Shown here one piece after another: positions 1 to 6,925 of a stretch of DNA of 15,118 nt. The translations under genes were made by a program, and so were the position numbers. Within the stretch, counting starts at the first letter, position 1. The number at the start of each line of letters is the position of its first letter. This stretch comes from Planctomycetota bacterium (lineage in GTDB: Bacteria; Planctomycetota; UBA11346), in NCBI GenBank assembly GCA_024641365.1, contig JAHEDF010000035.1, positions 1 through 15,118 of the forward strand, written 5' to 3'. The notes below the pieces were generated by a model. That model worked only from the letters and a program-made list of their open reading frames with translations, did not search any database and was not told the origin of the DNA.

Positions 1-202
1 GCTGCGCGCAGACCGCCACCCGATTTGTGTCACGTGGCCTCATCCAGCACACGATGGCCGATTACTCATCATTTTAGATGGTAGTCCGCGCTGGTTAGAA
101 CCAGGAATGCCGCTTAACGACGTGCCCGACTTTGCAATTGGTGGTATAAATTCAGAAGATCCACCAATTATCTGGCGCTACTTTGATAATAATTGGCAAT
201 GA
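1..202 (+). pseudogene. Truncated, frameshifted copy of the small unknown gene at 2041
   Basis: This is a second, decayed copy of the 103-residue gene at 2041-2352, and its 5' part lies beyond the left edge of the window. It aligns base by base with 2142 onward and is nearly identical for the first 150 bases. Around position 152 it carries one extra base relative to the intact copy. The frame therefore shifts and ends at a TGA at 200-202 with an unrelated tail. Protein sequence before the shift is well conserved (for example RADRHPICVTWPHPAHDG), so the decay looks recent. Downstream, the equivalent of the lipoprotein gene has also lost its frame. Only a 27-codon frame at 264-347 remains. Confidence 0.75.
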
Positions 203-300
203 GGCCATCGGCCTTGCATTTCGCCATTCAACTACATTTTCTTGCGCCATGCTGCTCCCACGCATGAAATTATCGCGTTTACATAGCTGCTGTGCGCTTG
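1..300 (+). repeat. Direct repeat copy A (matches 2142-2445)
   Basis: Bases 1-300 match 2142-2445 in the same orientation. Identity is very high up to about 240 and then falls. Differences include a one-base insertion near 152, a five-base loss near 206 (at the lipoprotein start codon of the intact copy) and scattered substitutions. Homology fades after about 300. The remaining stretch to the DUF481 stop (348-591) is AT-rich, and I see no gene or convincing terminator in it. Confidence 0.85.
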
Positions 301-591
301 GTCATTGGCTGTTAACCCCTCGTTCGTCAAACAGCAGCGCTAAATAATTATGAATAAGCATTGCTAGAATTAGAACTTTTTTTCTGTAAACGTAAAATTA
401 GGAAGCCGTACAACATATTCTGACTGAAAATTAAATGGCGAATTAATCGCAATTTCTCTTTCCTTAATATAGCAATAGGAAGACAACGTTCGGAGATGAT
501 AATTAAGCTGATGTAAATATCATTTTCCTTAACCTGGTTTCTCTCGTTATATTACCATTTATTTTTTCAGGGCTTACCACATATTATTAGT

Positions 592-1662
592 TTATAATTC
601 ATAACCGAGACCAATTGATAAGCGAAAATCATCTTTCTTAGGGGTGATGCCATCTACTGCCGTTTTCGGGTCGTTGATTCGATCCCACACAAACGTGATA
701 TCAAGGTCTAAGTTACCGGTTACTTCTAGGCTTAACATGGCTGTTGAGTGGTGATTCAAGTAACGACTATCATCCAGTGCCGCCTGTAAATTATATCCCA
801 AATTAAAATCAATACGTTTGGTTATTTCTGCTTCTATAGTCGAACTGAACAATCCAACTACTTTTTCATCTGAATTATCCGCGCCCGGAGAAGCAGATAC
901 ATATTCCGTAAATTGATAGCCAAGGCCAGCGATGACATTCCATTCCAATTCCGGATAATCAATTATTGAGTACCCAAGTTTACAACTTGGCGTATGTCGA
1001 TGTGCAATATTTTGAAAATAATCATTATAATATTCATATGAGATAGGTATAATGTATAAACGTCGATTAACAAAGTGATCCCAATTTAAAGCACCGCGGT
1101 TGTTACTGGCGGTTTGCACTCCATCATATTCAGATAAATTACCTAAATAACTAACAGAAAAACGATTCCAAATACTGCGGTAAGTCAAATTCGCCTGAGC
1201 CATAATATCATTCGAACGAGTATTTCCGCTGCGGAAAGATGAACTAAGCGAAATTCTACCTTTCCATAAATTAGTCCAGCTTGTTCTTTCCTGCGTAATG
1301 GATAATAAATCCTTGCGCATAAATTTTTCATTAGTTCCTCTTAGGAATATGTCATCTCCGACTAATGATATACGCCCAGAAAATGTTCTCGAATTATTAT
1401 CTGACATAATTACTACAAATGCGCTATGTAATTCCGCGATGTCATCTAGATCTAAGTTTTGTTCATTAAATTCATCGCTATCGAATATTACTTCTTTATT
1501 ACGAATACTAATAAGTTCACCCTTTAGCCATTCACCATTTTTCATTCGTAACCAATCGTGCGTTAAGGTACTTGGCAAGGGCGCACTGGGGGCCCAAGTG
1601 TCGTTTTCTGCCCCCATAAGCGGCAGCCAAACCAACGATACCATAAGAAACACTGAGCGCAC
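592..1662 (-). CDS. DUF481-family outer-membrane beta-barrel protein
   Basis: This is a predicted outer-membrane protein of the DUF481 (YdiY-like) family, whose molecular function is not established. A signal peptide (hydrophobic core VFLMVSLVWLPLMGA) precedes a mature protein of about 335 residues. An N-terminal small beta domain contains the family-typical stretch DWLRMKNGEWLKGELISI (about residues 36-55). From about residue 135 to the end there are alternating amphipathic strands rich in aromatic residues (SSSFRSGNTRSND, FSVSYLGNLSEY, GLGYQF), ending in GLGYEL, as expected of a barrel. The frame opens at a TTG at 1668, but AGAGGAG (1671-1677 on the minus strand) lies only two bases from it and eight from the GTG at 1662, so I prefer the GTG. 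The gene stands alone, opposite in strand to its neighbours and flanked by the two copies of a direct repeat. Confidence 0.88.
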   Translation of the reverse strand: MRSVFLMVSLVWLPLMGAENDTWAPSAPLPSTLTHDWLRMKNGEWLKGELISIRNKEVIFDSDEFNEQNLDLDDIAELHSAFVVIMSDNNSRTFSGRISLVGDDIFLRGTNEKFMRKDLLSITQERTSWTNLWKGRISLSSSFRSGNTRSNDIMAQANLTYRSIWNRFSVSYLGNLSEYDGVQTASNNRGALNWDHFVNRRLYIIPISYEYYNDYFQNIAHRHTPSCKLGYSIIDYPELEWNVIAGLGYQFTEYVSASPGADNSDEKVVGLFSSTIEAEITKRIDFNLGYNLQAALDDSRYLNHHSTAMLSLEVTGNLDLDITFVWDRINDPKTAVDGITPKKDDFRLSIGLGYEL

Positions 1663-1992
1663 TCTCAATTCTCCTCTGATAAATTATGAAAAAGGAAACC
1701 GCATTGCCAAGTCCGGTTCTATTGATGATCTTCAACCCATCTTTTTACTGCATATGTGTTTATTTGACTTGTATGTCTGAATTTTTGTAAAGTTAGTGTC
1801 AGCAAGCCATTTATAATGCACTAGATGTTGCCGTGGGTAAGCTCACAGCTTGGAGCTCGCCTACCGCGAAATAGTGATCATTTCTGCGTGCTCTGTTGTG
1901 TAGTATACGGAAACATTGGACTAAGGCTCTCCTTACAGTGCTCAGGTATTTAGCATGATTTCTAATGGCCACTTAAAATTGCTATACCTGTC

Positions 1993-1998
1993 TATAAT
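1993..1998 (+). promoter_or_regulatory. Possible -10 element for the 2041 gene
   Basis: A perfect TATAAT lies 43 bases before the ATG at 2041, giving a leader of about 36 bases. No good -35 hexamer is present 16-18 bases upstream, so this is a weak call. The rest of the 372-base gap (1669-2040) between the divergent DUF481 gene and this gene shows no coding frame. On the minus strand TTGGCA (1705-1710) and CATAAT (1683-1688), 16 bases apart, could be the DUF481 promoter. Its start point would then fall very close to the ribosome binding site. Confidence 0.35.
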
Positions 1999-2040
1999 TT
2001 AAGGACGTTAGGACTGAAATTCCCCAATTTAATTGGCAAC

Positions 2041-2352
2041 ATGCGGTCTAATTTGGTCATCCAAGATTTATTGCAACAAAGTCCATCATTTCCACTCCAG
2101 TGGGACGCGCGTTCTTTTATGCTGACTGACGGTAAATCGTGGCTGCGCGCAGACCGCCACCCGATTTGTGTCACGTGGCCTCATCCAGCACACGATGGCC
2201 GATTACTCATCATTTTAGATGGTAGTCCGCGCTGGTTAGAACCAGGAATGCCGCTTAACGATGTGCTCGACTTTGCAATTGGCGGCATAAAACGGAAGAT
2301 CCACCAAATATCTGGCGCTACTTTGATAATAATTGGCAATGAGGCCCTGTGA
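2041..2352 (+). CDS. Small hypothetical protein (103 aa), coupled to the lipoprotein gene
   Basis: I do not recognise this protein. It is a compact, probably cytoplasmic 103-residue product with no signal peptide or membrane helix. Features include a WD/W-rich centre (SWLRADRHPICVTWPHPAHD), a hydrophobic strand LLIILDG, and a C-terminal ATLIIIGNEAL. ATG 2041 is the only ATG, GTG or TTG after the in-frame stop at 1963, though its ribosome binding site is poor (only GG at 2035). It is likely a real gene for two reasons. The stop codon TGA (2350-2352) overlaps the ATG of the following lipoprotein gene, and a decayed homologous copy sits at the left edge of the window with its protein sequence largely preserved. 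Function unknown. Confidence 0.6.
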   Translation: MRSNLVIQDLLQQSPSFPLQWDARSFMLTDGKSWLRADRHPICVTWPHPAHDGRLLIILDGSPRWLEPGMPLNDVLDFAIGGIKRKIHQISGATLIIIGNEAL

Positions 2353-2445
2353 TGGGCCTTGCAGTTCGCCATTCAACTACACCATCTCCCGCCATGCTGC
2401 TTCCACGCATGAAATCATTGTTATTGCTTATCTGCTGTGTGTTCG
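2142..2445 (+). repeat. Direct repeat copy B (matches 1-300)
   Basis: This is the intact partner of the repeat at 1-300. It spans the 3' two-thirds of the small unknown gene and the first 30 or so codons of the lipoprotein gene. The offset between copies is about 2.14 kb, and the DUF481 gene lies between them in opposite orientation. Confidence 0.85.
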
Positions 2446-2753
2446 CCAGCGGTTGCTTATCCGGCTGTTTATCAGTCGTCCGTGATACCACACCACCGAG
2501 TGACGTTGAGCAAGTATTATTGGAGCGACTAACGCGTGACCAATTTGTTATTATTGATTCTTACGAACGCGACGAATTTGATCATTTAATTGTCACAACT
2601 TTACAAGGCTCCGAAAAAGTCCGTTATATTATAAAACCAGTACAACCAGGTAATCCGCGATTAAATATTCATCGCATTAATGATCGCTCACAATTAGAGA
2701 TTAGTGAGTCTGATCAGGTTGGTACTTTTCAACAGCCGACGCGCTTCCGGTAA
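2352..2753 (+). CDS. Small predicted lipoprotein (133 aa)
   Basis: This is a predicted lipoprotein of unknown function. The best start is ATG 2352: it shares its A with the TGA of the preceding gene and has GAGG at 2341-2344 seven bases upstream, which indicates translational coupling. The resulting n-region is long (about 20 residues, with a second ATG at 2409 directly before the hydrophobic core KSLLLLICCVF). Two overlapping lipobox candidates follow, FASGC and CLSGC, so acylation could occur at Cys35 or Cys39. The mature part, about 95 residues, is hydrophilic (DVEQVLLERLTRDQFVIIDS) and has no motif I know. No terminator is evident after the stop. Confidence 0.65.
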   Translation: MGLAVRHSTTPSPAMLLPRMKSLLLLICCVFASGCLSGCLSVVRDTTPPSDVEQVLLERLTRDQFVIIDSYERDEFDHLIVTTLQGSEKVRYIIKPVQPGNPRLNIHRINDRSQLEISESDQVGTFQQPTRFR

Positions 2754-3072
2754 TTGTAAATATCTTCCATTAATCAGAGTCGGGAAGTCGATCCGCAAAA
2801 GTCTGTCACAGGATATCCCCATTAGGCAAATAGCTGGATTATGCCCATGCTCATGCGGTAAAAACGGCGGATTTTGTCAAATTTGACGATTTACTGACAT
2901 AAGCTAACCACGCTAGCACCATGTAAGTAGTCCTCGGGCCAACCAATTAGAGCATTTTTTACGGCCAAATCCGGCATCGACCCAGGGCATGGACTCCCTA
3001 CGTCTGTCTCCTATGGTTCGCGACCTTATCCATTGGCCTGAAAAGGTCTTCATTTCTTGGTAGCGAGATCTT
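2754..3072. other. Intergenic stretch with a 12-bp perfect palindrome
   Basis: This is a 319-base gap before the membrane-protein gene. An open frame crosses its first half (2704-2886) but overlaps the lipoprotein gene, lacks a ribosome binding site and looks random. The only structure I see is GTCAAATTTGAC at 2876-2887, a perfect palindrome that could be a regulator site. GACCTT (about 3022) and AAGGTC (about 3045) could form a weak 6-bp hairpin before the next gene. No clear promoter was found. Confidence 0.4.
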
Positions 3073-3735
3073 ATGCGACTGACGGCTCTCTATGCGTCCT
3101 CTATCATCTGTGGCTTTTGTATGATGGCCCTCGAAATTATCGGGGCACGATTTGTGCAACCAATTTTTGGTTCGTCCATTGATGTATGGGCGGCAATTAT
3201 CTCGGTCTTTATTTTATCATTATCTATTGGTTACGTAGTTGGTGGACGAATCGCAGACCGTTCACATACCAATAAAGCACTTGGATGGGTTATTTTATGT
3301 GCTGGTGCCTGTTATTGTTTAATTCCTGTTTTTGGCATGGCGTTTATGGAAAGCCTTGGCGAAAATGTTCACTCGTCTCGTTGGGGCGTATTATTCGCAG
3401 CTCTATTTCTTTATTTAGCGCCATCATTATTGCTAGGAACAGTATCACCTATTTTAGTAAAATTAGTATTTACCAGTGCTGAACGTGTGGGCACCACAAC
3501 AGGAACCTTGTACGCCATTGGCTCTTTTGGTAATGTATTAGGTATTTTAGTGAGCGACTATGTATTATTGGCGCATGTTTCACTTAATACCAATATCATC
3601 GCTATGGGCGCAGTATTATGCGTGCTCGGTGTGGCGCATTTGCTCATTCCGATGCATGCAACTGCACATATTACGGAAAAAGCTGTTCCTGATGTTGACC
3701 CAGAATTAGATGCCAACAAAGGAGCATCAGCATGA
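3073..3735 (+). CDS. Membrane half of a split MFS/spermidine-synthase-like protein
   Basis: This is an integral membrane protein of 220 residues with about six hydrophobic helices (roughly 5-25, 35-57, 68-92, 104-132, 144-166, 172-193) and a hydrophilic tail. The stretches FVQPIFGSSIDVWAAIISV, GYVVGGRIADR, LGTVSPILVKL and GTLYAIGSFGNVLG are typical of the N-terminal transporter-like domain of fused MFS/spermidine synthase proteins. In this genome the domain is its own gene. Its TGA overlaps the ATG of the next gene (ATGA, 3732-3735), so the two are probably translated together and assemble in the inner membrane. The ribosome binding site (AGCGAG at 3062-3067) is weak. The transported molecule, if any, is unknown. 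Confidence 0.8.
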   Translation: MRLTALYASSIICGFCMMALEIIGARFVQPIFGSSIDVWAAIISVFILSLSIGYVVGGRIADRSHTNKALGWVILCAGACYCLIPVFGMAFMESLGENVHSSRWGVLFAALFLYLAPSLLLGTVSPILVKLVFTSAERVGTTTGTLYAIGSFGNVLGILVSDYVLLAHVSLNTNIIAMGAVLCVLGVAHLLIPMHATAHITEKAVPDVDPELDANKGASA

Positions 3736-5306
3736 AGACCATTATTCCTATAATAATTGCTGTTGTGGCAATTGTTATTGGCGTGGTCTTTCAGGATCAG
3801 GCCTTTCGCTTACAGTCTTTTGGTTATGGCGAACAACACGCGTTAGATCATCGGGATAGCGCCTATAGCAGCATTACCTGGGTTGTTTGTGAAACCGATA
3901 ATTTTCAACAATTACGTTTTTTTGATCGAGTCGAAGGTGGTATTTGCCTGCGGCCTTCCTGGGATGACCTAATAACATTAGCGAAAAAAGATCCCTCATT
4001 GAGTCATATTGTTCCAGCACCGGATTATAAAATCACACCAGGAAAACCTGGTCCCTACTGGCCACAAAAAACTGTTCCGAACCCTGGAATGGTTACTAAT
4101 TCACCATACATTCGTTTATTTCCATTAGGTGTCTTATTAAATCAGGACTTAATAAACAAAGCTGGCGGGGATATTACTAAGGCCGCGCCAAAAATCTTAG
4201 TTATAGGTTTAGGCTCAGGCATTGGCATCGCCAATTTAGCATTTCACTTTCCTAACGCACAAATAACCGTGGTAGATATTGACCAAGTTGTTGAGGACAT
4301 GGTCAAAGACCATTATCCGTTTATTAATTGGCTTTTAACGCAAAAATTACCTGATGGCAGTCCACGGTTGCGCTTTGAAGTACGCGATGCACGGCAATAT
4401 ATTCGCTTCGATGCCAAACGCGAAACAGAATCTGGACGCGCTTATGATCTTCTTATTCTTGATGCCTATACGTCTGGCTCAACGATTCCTCCGCATTTAA
4501 TGACGCGGGAATTTTTTGTGCAATGCGCAGACATATTAACCGATGACGGTATTATTTTTGCCAACGTAATCGGTAGTTATACTGGTGAAAAACGTTTAGT
4601 ATCTGGGGGTGCTATGCGCACGTTCCGGGCTGCGGGGCTAACACAATTATGGAATTTTCCTATTGTATTAACCGGTGAAGGACCAGGGAATTTTGAAGAT
4701 AATCGCAGCCGCAATAATATTGTCGTCTGTAGTCGAAAACCTTTAGATCCTCATAATAATGCCGCCGGTTGGGAACGAATAAAATCATTTGTCCCATACC
4801 CGCAATTATCTCCCGGCATGTCCGTTAGCGCTGGTTATATTATGGCCAATATGCATACGAAGAGTTTTACCACCGCTATGTTTCCGGCTGACATTGTTGA
4901 TAGTTTTGCGCCTAACGTAAAAGCTAAATTAATTTCTCATCAAACTACCGGAACATCGGTGCAATATCCGATGTCGTGGGGATCAAATGATCAATCCGTT
5001 ATTGACCAGGTTTTACGCGCTGTTGATGACGCCGTCGCTAAAGGCACTGTCAGCGGCATGCCATACGGATGGGACGATCGGAAAAGTATGACCATGGTCC
5101 AACGTCGCGAAACCGATTGGGTTTTAGCTGCACGAGAAACTTTCCGTATCAGCGTACAATTAGCACGCGACCCGAAATTCGGTGGGGATGCGTTAGTTGG
5201 CCCATTAGAAGAAGAACGTGCTAAAATAACCAAGCCCAATTGGATCATTACCGAAGCGCCGTTGTTTACCGACCAAATGCCCAATGCGGATATTTATAAT
5301 AATTAA
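3732..5306 (+). CDS. Spermidine-synthase-like (Rossmann methyltransferase-fold) protein with N-terminal membrane anchor
   Basis: This is the soluble half of the split MFS/spermidine-synthase-like protein. Residues 3-20 form one membrane segment. Residues 43-75 (DSAYSSITW...LRFFDRVEGG) correspond to the small beta domain before the catalytic fold. The nucleotide-binding fold follows: glycine loop VIGLGSGIG (157-165), acidic strand end VVDID (180-184), RDAR (218-221) and LILDAY (241-246) followed by IPPHLMTREFF. Canonical SpeE enzymes have a GGGDG-like loop and a D-x-x-D-P motif after the last strand. Both are altered here, as in other fused family members, so true aminopropyl transfer is doubtful. 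The C-terminal 200 residues have no domain I recognise. A strong AAAGGAG (3718-3724) precedes ATG 3732, which overlaps the previous stop. Confidence 0.8.
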   Translation: MKTIIPIIIAVVAIVIGVVFQDQAFRLQSFGYGEQHALDHRDSAYSSITWVVCETDNFQQLRFFDRVEGGICLRPSWDDLITLAKKDPSLSHIVPAPDYKITPGKPGPYWPQKTVPNPGMVTNSPYIRLFPLGVLLNQDLINKAGGDITKAAPKILVIGLGSGIGIANLAFHFPNAQITVVDIDQVVEDMVKDHYPFINWLLTQKLPDGSPRLRFEVRDARQYIRFDAKRETESGRAYDLLILDAYTSGSTIPPHLMTREFFVQCADILTDDGIIFANVIGSYTGEKRLVSGGAMRTFRAAGLTQLWNFPIVLTGEGPGNFEDNRSRNNIVVCSRKPLDPHNNAAGWERIKSFVPYPQLSPGMSVSAGYIMANMHTKSFTTAMFPADIVDSFAPNVKAKLISHQTTGTSVQYPMSWGSNDQSVIDQVLRAVDDAVAKGTVSGMPYGWDDRKSMTMVQRRETDWVLAARETFRISVQLARDPKFGGDALVGPLEEERAKITKPNWIITEAPLFTDQMPNADIYNN

Positions 5307-5352
5307 TTTTTGCTAGTACATTGATCGTTTAATAATAAAATTCTTTTTATGG

Positions 5353-5541
5353 TCATGACTCATTTAGGTCATTAGGACACTCAGGGTGGGCCGCTTCTAA
5401 TTGATAAAATGGCTTATCGAACCGATACGAACGCAGATCTTTACGTCTCAAGAGCTGCCCATCATGAGCCACTTCAGATGCGTCCTCTGTGATTTTCAGA
5501 GGCGAAATTAGAAGATACTGTCTGCACTTATCGTCTGTCAT
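5353..5541 (-). CDS. Doubtful small ORF (62 aa)
   Basis: This is an ATG-started frame of 62 codons encoding a charged product (LLRRKDLRSYRFDKPFYQ, ending PNDLNES) with no match I recognise. No ribosome binding site precedes the ATG (ACGATAGTT), and no clear promoter was seen. It is listed only because it is the sole open frame in this gap and its composition is protein-like. It may be a remnant or chance. Confidence 0.2.
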   Translation of the reverse strand: MTDDKCRQYLLISPLKITEDASEVAHDGQLLRRKDLRSYRFDKPFYQLEAAHPECPNDLNES

Positions 5542-5637
5542 AACTATCGTGTAAATGTCTGTAAAATAATAACTTATACATTTGATCGTGGTGATGGGTA
5601 GTTTGAGTTTTAAAATGATGCTTGACGTTTTTAGTTT

Positions 5638-5657
5638 GTAAGTAAACGTTTACGTAC
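5638..5657. promoter_or_regulatory. Operator-like near-palindrome before the 5671 gene
   Basis: GTAAGTAAACGTTTACGTAC is a 20-bp inverted repeat with one mismatched pair. Its 12-bp core GTAAACGTTTAC (5642-5653) is perfect. The central AAACGTTT with a CG at the dyad resembles operators of LacI/GalR-family repressors. It lies 13 bases before the ATG and just upstream of AGGAGG. A TTGACG at 5622-5627 could be the -35 box, but no good -10 is visible at the right distance. The element may overlap the promoter core or act in the leader. Confidence 0.5.
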
Positions 5658-5670
5658 ATAGGAGGCAATC

Positions 5671-6330
5671 ATGCAACTCGCTCCCCCATCAACAAACATA
5701 CCACTGTGGCTCAAAATCGCGTACACCGCCTTTATGGCCGTACTGATTCCAGTGTATTGGATCAATTATGGTCCAACCAATTTTCTCTACTTTTGTGACG
5801 TGGCTTTAATGCTGGTCTTATTAGGCATATGGCGCGAGTCGCCATTACTCATATCAATGGCAGCTGTCGGTATATTGGCTCCGCAAATGATTTGGGTTGT
5901 TGATTTTGTTGCTGGTCTATTTGGTGTCCAGCTGACCGGAATGACGACTTATATGTTTAATAGTGAACGCTCACTGTTTTTACGTGGACTATCACTATTC
6001 CATGGATGGTTACCGTTTTTATTAATATTTCTGGTATGGAAAGTTGGCTATCATTCAAAATCGATAAAATACTACACTGCGATTGCTTGGGGATTAATTA
6101 TCTTGAGCTTTATTGCTTTCCCTGGTCCACAGGCAGATGCGGCATCAATACCTACACCCGTTAATATCAATTATGTACATGGCTTAAGTGATACCGAAGC
6201 GCAATCGTGGATGTCGCCAATGGCATGGTTATTCACACTCATGGGTGGTTTATTTACTGTATTTTACCTCCCAACGCATTTATTACTGAAGCGATTATTT
6301 TCTTATAAACCTGCAACCGTAGCCATGTAA
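5671..6330 (+). CDS. Six-helix integral membrane protein of unknown function
   Basis: This 219-residue protein is predicted to lie in the inner membrane, with hydrophobic segments at about 12-31, 37-54, 59-85, 107-127, 134-150 and 184-208. Between helices 3 and 4 lies a polar loop with TGMTTYMFNSERSLFLRGLSLFHGW (residues 89-113), and between helices 5 and 6 an outer or inner loop of about 30 residues (NINYVHGLSDTEAQSWMSP). Both are rich in conserved-looking aromatic, His and acidic residues. I have no functional name for the family. The start is well supported by AGGAGG at 5660-5665 (spacing to ATG 5671 about six). The gene appears monocistronic, ending at the stem-loop at 6375-6412, with a possible repressor site in its leader. 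Confidence 0.8.
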   Translation: MQLAPPSTNIPLWLKIAYTAFMAVLIPVYWINYGPTNFLYFCDVALMLVLLGIWRESPLLISMAAVGILAPQMIWVVDFVAGLFGVQLTGMTTYMFNSERSLFLRGLSLFHGWLPFLLIFLVWKVGYHSKSIKYYTAIAWGLIILSFIAFPGPQADAASIPTPVNINYVHGLSDTEAQSWMSPMAWLFTLMGGLFTVFYLPTHLLLKRLFSYKPATVAM

Positions 6331-6374
6331 TCACTTCAAAAATATTTTTAATAAAAACACAGACATTATTGTGA

Positions 6375-6412
6375 ACGCTATGCCGGAGTAATAACACACT
6401 CCGGCATAGCGT
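6375..6412. terminator. Bidirectional stem-loop terminator between convergent genes
   Basis: ACGCTATGCCGGAGT (6375-6389) and ACTCCGGCATAGCGT (6398-6412) form a perfect 15-bp stem with an 8-base loop. The hairpin lies between the stops of the convergent genes ending at 6330 and 6442. No long T tract follows on either side, so termination may be less efficient or the hairpin may mainly protect 3' ends. Confidence 0.7.
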
Positions 6413-6441
6413 GTTAATGATGAGATAAAACTAACACTCAA

Positions 6442-6753
6442 TTACGCTGACAACATAGACATGTCATCTATTTCACTTCTTACTCGATCACAAGCGACGC
6501 ATAAAGCGGCCATGACATTATGGTTAGTTACTGAAGACGTTATCGCAGGACCATTATTTATATGCAGTATCACAACAACCATGATGCTTTTATTTTCCTC
6601 TGGCCACAGTTGCACAACCGCACTTTCAATTGTGTGAGTCCATTCTTTTAACACATAGCGCAATCTACTTTCTGCCAACCAGCGTAAATCAGAAGTCCAT
6701 AAAGATTCATCGCCTTTATGTAGTATGGAAAATGTAGAACTTGTTACGGTCAT
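6442..6753 (-). CDS. HPF/RaiA-like small protein, paralogue 1
   Basis: This 103-residue protein has the strand-helix-three strand-helix layout and length of the ribosome hibernation factor domain (HPF/RaiA, S30AE): FSILHKGDE, a helix from LWTSDLRWLAESRLRYVLKE, strands SAVVQLW, MVVVILHIN and AITSSVT, and a helix NVMAALCVACDRVRSEI. It is clearly paralogous to the products at 7937 and 8283. It shares GD/GDE before LWT, LA at the same spacing, A-x-V-x-L, a small-residue/N turn and ALxxAC-x-x-x-R. Similarity to bona fide HPF is weak, so ribosome binding is inferred. GGGAG lies six bases before the ATG. The gene follows the NhaR-like regulator on the same strand after 172 bases, so it may be cotranscribed with it or have its own promoter. 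Confidence 0.6.
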   Translation of the reverse strand: MTVTSSTFSILHKGDESLWTSDLRWLAESRLRYVLKEWTHTIESAVVQLWPEENKSIMVVVILHINNGPAITSSVTNHNVMAALCVACDRVRSEIDDMSMLSA

Positions 6754-6849
6754 GATAGGCTCCCTGAAAAGGATGTTGATGGAGACATTTTAACATCATC
6801 AACCGATCAGGAACCAATAGAAAAGCGCTATTTGATTCATCGCTTATAG

Positions 6850-6897
6850 CTATGTTTCTAAAGCTCGCTTATGTTAAGAGGTTTTAAAGAAACATAG
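6850..6897. repeat. 10-bp inverted repeat downstream of the LysR gene
   Basis: CTATGTTTCT (6850-6859) and AGAAACATAG (6888-6897) are exact inverted repeats separated by 28 bases, just past the stop of the LysR-type gene. They could form a 3' stem-loop on its transcript, although the long loop and absence of a U tract make a classic terminator unlikely. Confidence 0.35.
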
Positions 6898-6925
6898 AAC
6901 GACTAGACAATTAGCCGCGACTCAT

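Larger units (their letters stand above)
5307..5670. other. Intergenic region upstream of the six-helix membrane protein
   Basis: This 364-base gap contains one open frame on the minus strand (5353-5541, described separately) and, at its right end, a near-palindromic operator-like site. The first 50 bases are AT-rich with only a weak A/T hairpin (AATAAAATTC then TTTTTAT), so a terminator for the preceding operon is not certain. Confidence 0.4.

Noticed and set aside
1298..1780. 160-codon open frame on the plus strand, antisense to the DUF481 gene
   Set aside because: It runs almost wholly opposite a well-supported secreted protein, has no ribosome binding site and a Ser/Asn-rich composition typical of an antisense frame.
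2704..2886. 60-codon frame containing CPCSCGKNGGFC, superficially like a SEC-C zinc motif (CPCGSGKK)
   Set aside because: The cysteine spacing and the GSGKK core do not match SEC-C, it overlaps the lipoprotein gene and it has no ribosome binding site.
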